From: Sporosarcina sp. FSL K6-1508
Lineage (GTDB): Bacteria > Bacillota > Bacilli > Bacillales_A > Planococcaceae
Length of the DNA: 64,000 nt
Reading direction: 5' to 3'
Assembly (NCBI RefSeq): GCF_038007465.1
Contig: NZ_JBBOXF010000001.1
Location: 3,483,001 to 3,547,000 of the forward strand
Below, piece by piece: positions 18,341 through 26,529 of the stretch (position 1 is the stretch's first letter; each line of letters begins with the position of its first letter). Position numbers and translations under genes: made by a program. The notes below the pieces were generated by a model. That model ran no database searches. It saw nothing but the letters and a program-made list of their open reading frames with translations, and was not told where the DNA came from.

Positions 18341-18627
18341 GAAATTAACCCCCACAACTTTGATTTCAATTCTCCATATACTTTAACATTAAAACATATT
18401 GAGGGGAAGTTTTAACTACGTAAGATTTTAAATACAGACGTACTACTATGAAAGCTTAAGAAACGAGAGTAGGTAATGTGAGATGACAGTCCTATCCCTC
18501 TCGATAATGCAATTTGCCATAGCTTTTCTTCTATTCACACATAATTACAAACATTCACATGTTTAATCAGCCCATTCATGTTAGTATAGGAAAATGATCA
18601 AATAAAACGGAGGGTGTTGAGATTACT

Positions 18628-19896
18628 GTGAATGTAACAAAGACGGAAGCAACTGGAATCCAAGTCGGGGACATATTGATTGCAAATCAATTATTAAAAG
18701 ATGTGGTCGCGCATACCCCTCTGCAAAAAAATGAACGGTTATCAGAAAAATATGGTTGTCGAGTCTATGTAAAACGGGAAGACTTGCAACATGTTCGTTC
18801 CTTTAAATTACGGGGTGCCTATTATAAAATTAAAACAATCGAAACTGCTGCCCTTAAAAAGGGCGTTGTTTGTGCCAGTGCGGGGAATCATGCGCAAGGA
18901 GTTGCTTATGCATGCGCTCATCTAGGAATTGATGCGAAGATATTCATGCCGCAGACAACTCCTAAACAAAAAGTTAATCAGGTGAAAATGTTTGGTCGGG
19001 ACAATGTAAAAATTATTTTAGTAGGCGATACATTTGACGATTCATCTGCTTCAGCAAACGAATGTGCATTGGATGAAGATAGAATCTTCATCCACCCTTT
19101 TGACGATCATGATATCATTGCCGGACAAGGGACGGTCGCAGTGGAAATCATGAATGACATTGAAGAACCTGTTGATTTTGTATTTGCCAGTATTGGGGGC
19201 GGTGGCCTTATGTCTGGTTTAAGCACTTACATTAAAAGTTTGTCACCCCATACGCGTATGATTGGAGTAGAACCCGAAGGTGCAGCAAGTATGCAAGCGG
19301 CGTTAACGAATAATGAAGTGACAACCTTGCATACAATCGATAAATTTGTAGATGGTGCAGCCGTTCAAAGTGCGGGCCAACACACCTTTGAAATTTGCCG
19401 CAAATACCTTGAAGATATTGTTCTAGTTCCAGAGGGTAAAGTATGTACGTCCATTTTAGATTTGTACAACGAACATGCGATTGTTGTAGAACCTGCGGGC
19501 GCATTATCTATTGCTGCCTTGGACTTTTATAAGGATGAAATTAAAGGAAAGTCGGTCGTCTGTGTGATAAGCGGCGGAAATAACGATATCGGCCGCATGC
19601 AAGAAATTAAAGAGAAATCATTAATTTATGAAGGGCTTCTTTATTACTTCATTGTCAACTTTCCGCAGCGCGCTGGTGCTTTACGTCAATTCTTGGATGA
19701 AGTTCTTGGACCTGATGATGATATCACTACGTTTGAATATACTAAGAAAAACAACAAGGAAAGCGGCCCCGGACTTGTTGGCATTGAAATAAAGAGAAAG
19801 TCAGACTACGAAGGACTTATTCAGCGAATGCATCATTGCGGTTTCTCGTTTAAAGAAGTTAACAATGATAGTACGTTATTTGAGTTACTTATCTAA
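18628..19896 (+). CDS. ilvA: Threonine ammonia-lyase (threonine deaminase)
   Basis: PLP enzyme that makes 2-oxobutyrate from threonine, the first step to isoleucine. The PLP lysine lies in RSFKLRGAYYK (near 56-66), and the phosphate loop SAGNHAQG is near 87-94. A C-terminal ACT-like regulatory part follows FPQRAGALRQFLDEVLGPDD. Length 422 equals the B. subtilis enzyme. The start is odd: GGAGGG at 18609-18614 is 13 bases from GTG 18628 but 7 bases from an in-frame ATT at 18622. Monocistronic with a strong terminator, away from the other ilv genes. Confidence 0.95.
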   Translation: MNVTKTEATGIQVGDILIANQLLKDVVAHTPLQKNERLSEKYGCRVYVKREDLQHVRSFKLRGAYYKIKTIETAALKKGVVCASAGNHAQGVAYACAHLGIDAKIFMPQTTPKQKVNQVKMFGRDNVKIILVGDTFDDSSASANECALDEDRIFIHPFDDHDIIAGQGTVAVEIMNDIEEPVDFVFASIGGGGLMSGLSTYIKSLSPHTRMIGVEPEGAASMQAALTNNEVTTLHTIDKFVDGAAVQSAGQHTFEICRKYLEDIVLVPEGKVCTSILDLYNEHAIVVEPAGALSIAALDFYKDEIKGKSVVCVISGGNNDIGRMQEIKEKSLIYEGLLYYFIVNFPQRAGALRQFLDEVLGPDDDITTFEYTKKNNKESGPGLVGIEIKRKSDYEGLIQRMHHCGFSFKEVNNDSTLFELLI

Positions 19897-19910
19897 CTTC
19901 CTTTCTCACA

Positions 19911-19955
19911 AAAAATCTTGCCCATGGCGATTATGCCCTAAGCAAGATTTTTTTT
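19911..19955. terminator. Bidirectional terminator between ilvA and the metallopeptidase gene
   Basis: AAAAAATCTTGC pairs with GCAAGATTTTTTTT around a loop of about 19 bases. It serves both converging genes. Confidence 0.85.
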
Positions 19956-19993
19956 GTTTTACGGAGGAAGTCCTTGTCAACTCCCTGTTTCTT

Positions 19994-20842
19994 TTACAAT
20001 CCACTTGCTTTAAATGTATCTCCCCCCTCAATGGTTCCGTTTTCAAATCCTTTAGTAAACCAGCGCTTCCTTTGTTCAGAAGTCCCATGAGTAAAGCTGT
20101 CGGGGACAATATACCCTTGGGCTTGTTCCTGAATGCGGTCATCACCTACAGCACTCGCTGCTGTAATGGCTTCATCAAGATCACCTTCTTCAAGGTAATT
20201 CATGTCCTTCTGATGCCTTGCCCACACGCCAGCAAAATAATCCGCCTGTAATTCAAGGCGCACCGAATATTTATTAAACTCTTCTGTGCTCAGTTTTGTG
20301 CGAAGAGCATTCACTTGCTCATTGATGCCTAAAAGGGTTTGTACATGATGTCCTACCTCATGCGCCACAACATAGGCCATCGCAAAATCACCAGGAGCTT
20401 GGAACTTGTCTTGAAGTTCCTGATAAAAACTTAAATCAATATAAAGTTTGTGATCGCCTGGACAATAAAACGGGCCAACAGATGACCCTGCTGCTCCACA
20501 CGCGGATTGAACGCTATCTGTATATAGCACGAGAATTGGTTCCTCGTATTCCAAGCCCTGTTCACGAAACAATTTTGTCCAAACAACTTCGGTATCTGCA
20601 AGAACTACTGACACAAATTCAGCGAGTTCTTTTTCCTCGGCCGTTTCTTCATAAGGAACCGAAGTGTCCAGTTCTGTACCTTGTAAGCCACCCAAAATTT
20701 CGCCCGGATCGCCTCCAAGAAAGGTCATAATAAGTATAAGAATTAAGCCGCCAATTCCACCTCCAGCTAATGCTATACCCCCTTTTCCCTTACCTCTTCG
20801 ATCTTCAACATTAGAACTTCCTTTTCTGCCTTTATACTCCAT
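19994..20842 (-). CDS. ypfJ: YpfJ family neutral zinc metallopeptidase, membrane anchored
   Basis: Residues 1-22 are basic, 23-45 form a single glycine-rich membrane helix, and the rest is an extracytoplasmic metallopeptidase domain. The zinc motif HEVGHHVQ (HExxH, near 165-172) is intact, followed by a downstream glutamate in LELQADYFAGVWA (about 200-212). The family (putative neutral zinc metallopeptidase) is widespread but its substrates are unknown. ATG 20842 follows AGGAGGAAATTGA. Single gene. Confidence 0.9.
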   Translation of the reverse strand: MEYKGRKGSSNVEDRRGKGKGGIALAGGGIGGLILILIMTFLGGDPGEILGGLQGTELDTSVPYEETAEEKELAEFVSVVLADTEVVWTKLFREQGLEYEEPILVLYTDSVQSACGAAGSSVGPFYCPGDHKLYIDLSFYQELQDKFQAPGDFAMAYVVAHEVGHHVQTLLGINEQVNALRTKLSTEEFNKYSVRLELQADYFAGVWARHQKDMNYLEEGDLDEAITAASAVGDDRIQEQAQGYIVPDSFTHGTSEQRKRWFTKGFENGTIEGGDTFKASGL

Positions 20843-21089
20843 TCAATTTCCTCCTAACAACTGAATTGTGCATTGGATACTCAGATTGTACCTGTGTGTT
20901 TCCTGCTATACCCCGAATGACTGGAAAGTAATTATTTTGATCAGGAACTATTATGATTCTATTTAAATTAATAAAAAAAACACCGCGTATGCGATGTCAA
21001 TTTAAGAGCTACTATTACCTCAGTAAGATTTCAACACGTACGGTCTTCATTACTTAAAAAAGGTGCAAAAGTACATAGCCTTCTCAACT

Positions 21090-21956
21090 TTAATACCCTT
21101 TATTAATCAATTGCTCCGCCATTTTAACTTTATGAGCATAGAGTTTTTGAGCCAATACTTCTTTGGCTTCCAAAGAGGCGACTAAATAATCTGTATCATT
21201 GACAGTGGCGACGATTGAAAATTTATAACCGAATGGACTTGTGTCAAGGGAATGTAAGCCATATACCTTATACATCTCCACGTATTCACCCGTTGAATTA
21301 TCCATCTTCAAATAGGCTAATTGTTTTGTGTTTAGCTCATCGCAAACTTCTTGCAACAATACTCGAACAATTCCAGGATCTTGATTGAATGAAACAATAA
21401 GACTTTCAAAAATTCTTCTTTTTTCAACAGATCCATTAACCATTTTTCTAATTTCTCCATTGGAAATGGTCAATAACTTACCGTTTATCAACCGAATTTT
21501 GACAATCCTAAACCCTAATTCCTCAACCGTTCCGCCTTCAAGTTCCCCGTTGACGTTTATAAAGTCTCCTCGTTTAATGGTTCCTTCAAAAATAATGAAA
21601 ACACCGCTTATTAGATCATTAATCAGTTTTTGGGCACCGAACCCAATAACAGCCGCGATGATCCCCCCCGCTACAATGACTTCTTTCAAATCAACCACAA
21701 ACGGCTTAATCGCTGCGATTAGAATAATGATGGCAAATATGTACCTGGAAGTGTTTTTTACAACACTTTCAATTGTTTCTTTCTTCTTCTCTTCTAATAG
21801 AGTTGTTCGCTTGAATAGTTGTTGCATGATTTTTCTGAATACCACTATAAGTAAATAGGTGAAAATAATTGTTAACGTTAATGAAACAAAATACGTTCGA
21901 ACATCCGAAAAATCAATAGCTATAAAATGCTTTATTGAATCCGATAAAATATTCAT
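21090..21956 (-). CDS. mscS: Small-conductance mechanosensitive channel (MscS family)
   Basis: A membrane channel that opens under hypo-osmotic stress. It has three N-terminal hydrophobic segments (about 17-40, 65-85 and 90-112), and the pore helix and loop GGIIAAVIGFGAQKLINDLI is typical of MscS TM3. The cytoplasmic beta domain follows (EGTIKRGDFINVNGELEGGT). ATG 21956 with AAAAGGA upstream is preferred to GTG 21980. Its 5' region holds a long leader ending in a terminator hairpin, suggesting attenuation or riboswitch control. That is inference. Confidence 0.92.
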   Translation of the reverse strand: MNILSDSIKHFIAIDFSDVRTYFVSLTLTIIFTYLLIVVFRKIMQQLFKRTTLLEEKKKETIESVVKNTSRYIFAIIILIAAIKPFVVDLKEVIVAGGIIAAVIGFGAQKLINDLISGVFIIFEGTIKRGDFINVNGELEGGTVEELGFRIVKIRLINGKLLTISNGEIRKMVNGSVEKRRIFESLIVSFNQDPGIVRVLLQEVCDELNTKQLAYLKMDNSTGEYVEMYKVYGLHSLDTSPFGYKFSIVATVNDTDYLVASLEAKEVLAQKLYAHKVKMAEQLINKGY

Positions 21957-22046
21957 AATAATCAAGGTCCTTTTCTTCACTTACTAGATTTTTTCTTTCA
22001 GTTTATCATACTTTATGATTTTTACATCCTTCTTTTTTACATAAAA

Positions 22047-22260
22047 AAAGCCCTAAGCACTGATGCTTAATGAATTACTCCTTACATAGGAAATCATGAA
22101 ATTCTCAACCTACGATAACCATCAAAAGGTGATGAACCAGGTCCAGACTTCAGCACTTCTGAACAGGTGTTCTTTATATAAGTTCTTGTAAATGTCCTGT
22201 AAAGTTATATACCTTTCTTGCCTTTTTATTTAGGTACATGTTTTTATCGGCTTCGGTATA
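22047..22260 (-). ncRNA. Candidate leader RNA or small RNA upstream of mscS
   Basis: The 358-base gap between dacB and mscS holds a minus-strand segment ending in TAAGCA-TCAG-TGCTTA then GGGCTTTTTTT (22047-22074), a good intrinsic terminator about 90 bases before the mscS start. Upstream of it are short complementary stretches, such as GTTCAG-AAGTG-CTGAA (about 22150-22163) and GAACACCTGTTC. I do not recognise any known riboswitch, 6S, SRP or tmRNA consensus. It could be an attenuated mscS leader or an independent small RNA. Confidence 0.4.
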
Positions 22261-22273
22261 TAATTTCCCAGTA

Positions 22274-22312
22274 AAAAACAAGCATCAAATTCATCTCTGC
22301 TTGTTTTTTTAC
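22274..22312 (-). terminator. Terminator of dacB
   Basis: AAAAAACAAGCA pairs with TGCTTGTTTTTTT around a 13-base loop, right after the stop. Confidence 0.88.
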
Positions 22313-22314
22313 TA

Positions 22315-23802
22315 TTATTTTATTGTTGAATTAGTTATAGCAGTAGCAATACGATCAAGGACAGGGAGCGTACTAGACTTATGATCCTGCGTCAAGACAC
22401 TGAAAATGAGCGTTTCCCCATCTTTTGTTTGCGCATATCCTGCCAATGCACTGACATTTGTCAAGCTTCCCGTTTTCGCTATGACATTGCCTTTAGCAGT
22501 TCCTGTTTTCATGCGGCTTCTCAATGTCCCTCCGATAAGACGGTCTGTCGCACCGGCAACCGGCAATCCTTGGACAAACGATCCATACCAAGGTGCTGTC
22601 CTCACTTGGTATAATAACTCCGTGAGTTGTGAAGATGTCACTTTATTCGCATGTGACATACCAGATGCATCTTCAAATAACCATTCGTCCACTTGCAATC
22701 CGACTGATCCTGCATAGTCACGCATCACCTGTAAACCGGCAGTCCAGCTGCCTTCTCCATACTTCTTTTTCCCCATAGCTTTCGCCAACACTTCTGCATG
22801 TGAGTTATTACTTAATTTCAAAAAAGGTCTCATCAAACTTTTTAATGGCATAGAATTCTTGGAAACAAGAACTTTGGAATCTGCTAGCGTTTTCCCGCGT
22901 AACACTTTAGATGTAGGAATAATTTTTATCCCTTTAGCTATTAATGACTTTTTGAAAATATCTAAGGCATAGGCAGTTGGGTTGGAAACAGTGATCCACT
23001 CCTTCTTCCCCGCAGATCCAATGGGGGCATTTCCAGTGACGATAATCTTATTTGTTCCGTATTGACGTTCAATTTTCAAGGTGTTTTTAGATCCTTTGGG
23101 AACTGTTGTGGATCGATTGACAACTTGAACGACATTCGTTTCTGGCGTCAGTGTCACTTTTGCTGCCCTACCGCGCGCAGCTGGCTTTGCATCTACAATA
23201 ACTGTTCCCGCATCGTAATCCGTATTCGGAGATACAGTCAATGCTGAAATCTGCGCTGCGTAGTAATACGATTCATCATTTCTATCAATCCCTGGTGACA
23301 AACGGATTGTATCGAACCAAGTGTCATCACCAACTAAATTTCCTGAGATCCGTTTGATTCCGAGAGCAGATAATTTCGAAGCAAAATCTTCAAAGTCTCT
23401 TTTCAAAAGCGTAGGATCGCCTGTCCCACGCAGGTATAGATTTCCGTTTAATGTCCCATTCGTTACTTTCCCGTTTGTTAATACATCTGTCGTGAATCGA
23501 TAATTTTCTCCAAGTGTCTCAAGTGCTGCCGCGGCTGTAAGTATTTTCAACGTAGATGCGGGTGTAATTCCTTTATCCCCTTCTTTTTGATAAACAACTT
23601 CTCCAGTTGAAGCCTTCCGCACAGTTATACTACTGGAGGCGGCTTGCATTCTGCTATCTGCCATAATCACATTGATAGTGTTCTCCAAACCTTCGTACGA
23701 AGCAGCTGCAGACACGGTGGAATGTCCCTGAACCGGTGTAATAAGCATTCCGACGAACAATAATACAGAGAGTAATGATACTGCTATTCTTTTTTGAATC
23801 AA
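22315..23802 (-). CDS. dacB: PBP4-type D-alanyl-D-alanine carboxypeptidase/endopeptidase (S13)
   Basis: An extracellular cell-wall enzyme trimming D-Ala-D-Ala stem peptides. It has a signal peptide (about residues 1-34, ending near VSAAA), then the serine-enzyme motifs: SxxK as STLK in GITPASTLKILT (near 80), SxN as SNN in LKLSNNSHAEVLAK (near 330), and KTG in VIAKTGSLTN (about 450). The insertion between the first two motifs is the usual S13 domain. The start is TTG 23802, chosen because GGGGG lies eight bases before it and the signal peptide then begins with MIQKR. Length 495. Confidence 0.94.
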   Translation of the reverse strand: MIQKRIAVSLLSVLLFVGMLITPVQGHSTVSAAASYEGLENTINVIMADSRMQAASSSITVRKASTGEVVYQKEGDKGITPASTLKILTAAAALETLGENYRFTTDVLTNGKVTNGTLNGNLYLRGTGDPTLLKRDFEDFASKLSALGIKRISGNLVGDDTWFDTIRLSPGIDRNDESYYYAAQISALTVSPNTDYDAGTVIVDAKPAARGRAAKVTLTPETNVVQVVNRSTTVPKGSKNTLKIERQYGTNKIIVTGNAPIGSAGKKEWITVSNPTAYALDIFKKSLIAKGIKIIPTSKVLRGKTLADSKVLVSKNSMPLKSLMRPFLKLSNNSHAEVLAKAMGKKKYGEGSWTAGLQVMRDYAGSVGLQVDEWLFEDASGMSHANKVTSSQLTELLYQVRTAPWYGSFVQGLPVAGATDRLIGGTLRSRMKTGTAKGNVIAKTGSLTNVSALAGYAQTKDGETLIFSVLTQDHKSSTLPVLDRIATAITNSTIK

Positions 23803-23941
23803 ACCTTGTACCCCCTCAAAATTTACACGAACTATGAATATTCTACCATAAGAAATAGATTGCAAGTACCTACTAGAACAAGTTTAATTCGCCCATGTGT
23901 TAAGATTATAAATAGACGTGCAATCGAAAGGTGGAATTATA

Positions 23942-24991
23942 ATGGAGAAAACTGAAGCAGTAAAATTGACTTCCCTCACAACAAAAGGCGGTTGCGGCTG
24001 TAAAATCGGACCCGCAGATTTGGCAGAGGTATTACGTAGCCTACCACCTGCCACTCCCAGCCCAAACTTACTCGTCGGTCTTGACACGAGTGATGATGCA
24101 GGAGTTTATAAACTGACTGATGAAATAGCAATGGTACAGACGCTTGACTTTTTTACACCGATTGTTGACGATCCTTACGATTTCGGTCAAATTGCTGCAA
24201 CAAATGCAATCAGTGACATCTATGCAATGGGAGGAACGCCGATTACAGCGCTAAACATCGTCGCCTTCCCAATCGCATCATTGGATAAAAAAATTCTAGG
24301 GGAAATTCTCCGTGGTTCTGGTGATAAATTAAAAGAAGCGGGTGTTACGCTTGTCGGTGGACATTCGATTGATGACCAAGAACCAAAATTCGGTCTCGCA
24401 GTTACGGGCATTGTCCATCCTGAAAAAGTACGCACAAATGCCGGCGCAAAACCCGGTGATAAACTGCTTTTAACAAAACCGATCGGTGTCGGCATTTACA
24501 CAACTTCGTTGAAAAATGGTTTATTATCTGAAGATGAGATTGTCTATGTTACAAAAATTATGACCACACTCAATAAAACAGCAGCAGAAACAATGGCCAC
24601 TTACGATATTCATGCGGCGACAGATGTAACTGGCTTCGGACTGCTCGGACATGCATCTGAAATAGCAAAAGCAAGTGACGTGGGCATTCGTATCATTGCA
24701 GACCAAGTACCGGTTTTACCTCGTACAAAAGAACTGGCAGACGCCGGCAAAGTGCCAGGCGGTACAAAAAACAATTTTGCACATGTAGCAGACGTCGTCA
24801 CATATCCGGATACAATGGACCAAACGGCTCGTTGGATATTATGTGATGCAGTGACATCAGGCGGCCTTCTTATTGCGGTGGCAGAAAAACAAGCGGAAGC
24901 ACTTTTGGATGAACTTCAACAAAAAGGTGTAGACGCACGGGTAATCGGCGAAGTTACTAAAGAAAACAAAGGACGCATCATTGTAGAGTAA
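23942..24991 (+). CDS. selD: Selenide, water dikinase (selenophosphate synthetase), Cys type
   Basis: Makes selenophosphate from selenide and ATP. The catalytic residue lies in GGCGCKIGP (near 17-25), and the codons are TGC and TGT, so this is a cysteine enzyme and not a selenocysteine one. The AIR-synthase-like fold follows, with LDTSDDAGVYKL and GGHSIDDQEPKFGLAVTG near 140-157. ATG 23942 with AAAGGTGG upstream. mnmH begins 32 bases later in the same operon. No selA, selB or selC is present in the window, so selenophosphate here is most simply used for tRNA selenouridine. Confidence 0.96.
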   Translation: MEKTEAVKLTSLTTKGGCGCKIGPADLAEVLRSLPPATPSPNLLVGLDTSDDAGVYKLTDEIAMVQTLDFFTPIVDDPYDFGQIAATNAISDIYAMGGTPITALNIVAFPIASLDKKILGEILRGSGDKLKEAGVTLVGGHSIDDQEPKFGLAVTGIVHPEKVRTNAGAKPGDKLLLTKPIGVGIYTTSLKNGLLSEDEIVYVTKIMTTLNKTAAETMATYDIHAATDVTGFGLLGHASEIAKASDVGIRIIADQVPVLPRTKELADAGKVPGGTKNNFAHVADVVTYPDTMDQTARWILCDAVTSGGLLIAVAEKQAEALLDELQQKGVDARVIGEVTKENKGRIIVE

Positions 24992-25023
24992 GATAGCGTG
25001 AACTTTGGCGGAAGGTGAAAAGC

Positions 25024-26073
25024 ATGTTTCGAGATTTACCATTAGACGATATATTTGCATTACAACAAACAGGTCCACATACGTTCATTGATGTCCGCTC
25101 CCCTAAAGAATTCAATGAATCGACAATTCCAGGTAGCATCAATATACCTGTTTTTAATGATCAGGAGCGCGCCGAAATCGGCACCCTTTATAAACAAGTC
25201 GGACAAGAAATTGCTAAGGAAAGAGGACTTGAAATCTTTTCGAAGAAGTTGCCCGACTTCATTCATGAATTCAAACAGATTGAAACGCCAATGACAGTGT
25301 TTTGCTGGCGTGGTGGTATGCGCAGTAAAACCGCAGCTACCGTTCTTGACTTAATGGGTATTCATACTACTCGATTGAGTGGCGGAATTCGTACATTCCG
25401 GCAATGGGTCGTTCACGAATTGGAAAAAGAAGAATTTCCGCCAAATTTCATCGTTTTGAATGGTTTTACAGGTACAGGAAAGACAGAGATTTTGAAGCGG
25501 TTAGCATCCCAAGGCTATCCCGTCATCGATTTTGAAAATATCGCCGGACATCGTGGCTCTATTTTCGGTCAAATTGGGCGTGATCCCAGCAATCAAAAGA
25601 AATTCGATTCTTTACTTATCCATGAACTAATACGTTTAAAAAATGAGCCTTATGTGTTTATTGAAGGTGAAAGTAGACGAATTGGAAAAGTAAGTTTGCC
25701 ACAATTTCTTTATGACAAAAAGGAAATTGGCCTGCAAATTATTCTTCACTTACCTGTTGAAGAACGGGTCAAAATTGTTCTAGCGGATTATGAACCGTGG
25801 AATAAACCCGAAAGTTTCAAAGAGGCATTTCAATTAATTCAAAAACGGCTACATACCCCAGTCGCAAAGCAGATTGAAACCCACTTAGAAAACGGTGAAT
25901 ATGGAGCAGCAACTGAGTTGTTGCTTGTACATTATTACGACCCGAGGTATGAACATTCCAGTACTCAAAATAATGATTCGCAAAAAGTGGATATTGAGGC
26001 GAACAATTTGGATGACGCCTATCAAAAAGTTCTTCAAACAATCGAGCGTATCAAACCTCTCTCTTTATCATAA
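25024..26073 (+). CDS. mnmH: tRNA 2-selenouridine synthase (MnmH/YbbB)
   Basis: Replaces the sulfur of 2-thiouridine at the tRNA wobble position with selenium via a geranylated intermediate. The N-terminal rhodanese domain (about 1-125) carries the active cysteine in VFCWRGGMRS (near 95), and a P-loop NTPase-like domain follows with GFTGTGKTEIL (about 142-152). ATG 25024 is chosen for the well-placed GGAAGGTGA. Operon partner of selD. A terminator follows immediately. Confidence 0.95.
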   Translation: MFRDLPLDDIFALQQTGPHTFIDVRSPKEFNESTIPGSINIPVFNDQERAEIGTLYKQVGQEIAKERGLEIFSKKLPDFIHEFKQIETPMTVFCWRGGMRSKTAATVLDLMGIHTTRLSGGIRTFRQWVVHELEKEEFPPNFIVLNGFTGTGKTEILKRLASQGYPVIDFENIAGHRGSIFGQIGRDPSNQKKFDSLLIHELIRLKNEPYVFIEGESRRIGKVSLPQFLYDKKEIGLQIILHLPVEERVKIVLADYEPWNKPESFKEAFQLIQKRLHTPVAKQIETHLENGEYGAATELLLVHYYDPRYEHSSTQNNDSQKVDIEANNLDDAYQKVLQTIERIKPLSLS

Positions 26074-26080
26074 AAACTGA

Positions 26081-26126
26081 CTGCCCGAACAACCGACGTT
26101 ATTATCGGCTACTCGGGCATTTTTTA
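26081..26126 (+). terminator. Terminator of the selD-mnmH operon
   Basis: TGCCCGA pairs with TCGGGCA, with a nested CCGA/TCGG stem, then TTTTTTATT. Confidence 0.88.
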
Positions 26127-26460
26127 TTGCACATTACTTAAAATTAAAGAATTACACAACATTTTAACATAATCTTTTAAATATTTTAAATTATACTGAC
26201 TTTTTTGTTATTCAAAGTTACTATAGTAGAGAAAGGTATTGTCCGAATTTTTTCTCGACTTCGTTTGATAATGATGTACGTTAAGATTTATGCATCTTAA
26301 ACACTATAATAAAGAGGCCCAATCTATTTTTAATTGAGAATACTTGCATAAAAATATTTACTATCCGATTTTTAAAAATCATATTCATATAAGACTATTA
26401 AATTTTCGCGAAGAGGAAACAGCCTTTATCACATATTTATTTTTTATGAAACTATATTAG
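26127..26460. other. AT-rich intergenic region upstream of katA
   Basis: About 330 bases, strongly AT-rich, with no ORF, no terminator-like hairpin and no recognised RNA. I see nothing in it beyond the promoter region at its right end. Confidence 0.5.
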
Positions 26461-26494
26461 TAGTCAAACAGCTTCTTTTTTAGTATTATTATTA
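26461..26494 (+). promoter_or_regulatory. katA: katA promoter with candidate PerR box
   Basis: A weak -35 TAGTCA (26461-26466) and -10 TATTAT (26484-26489), 17 bases apart, overlap TTAGTATTATTATTA at 26480-26494. That matches 11 of 14 fixed positions of the PerR consensus TTATAATNATTATAA. A PerR box over the -10 would give peroxide-inducible repression, as in other Bacillales katA genes. Confidence 0.5.
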
Positions 26495-26529
26495 TGTAGT
26501 AATTAAAACAATCTAAGGAGTGACTTTAA

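Noticed and set aside
21385..21858. 157-codon frame opposite mscS
   Set aside because: Antisense shadow of the channel gene with no independent start signal.
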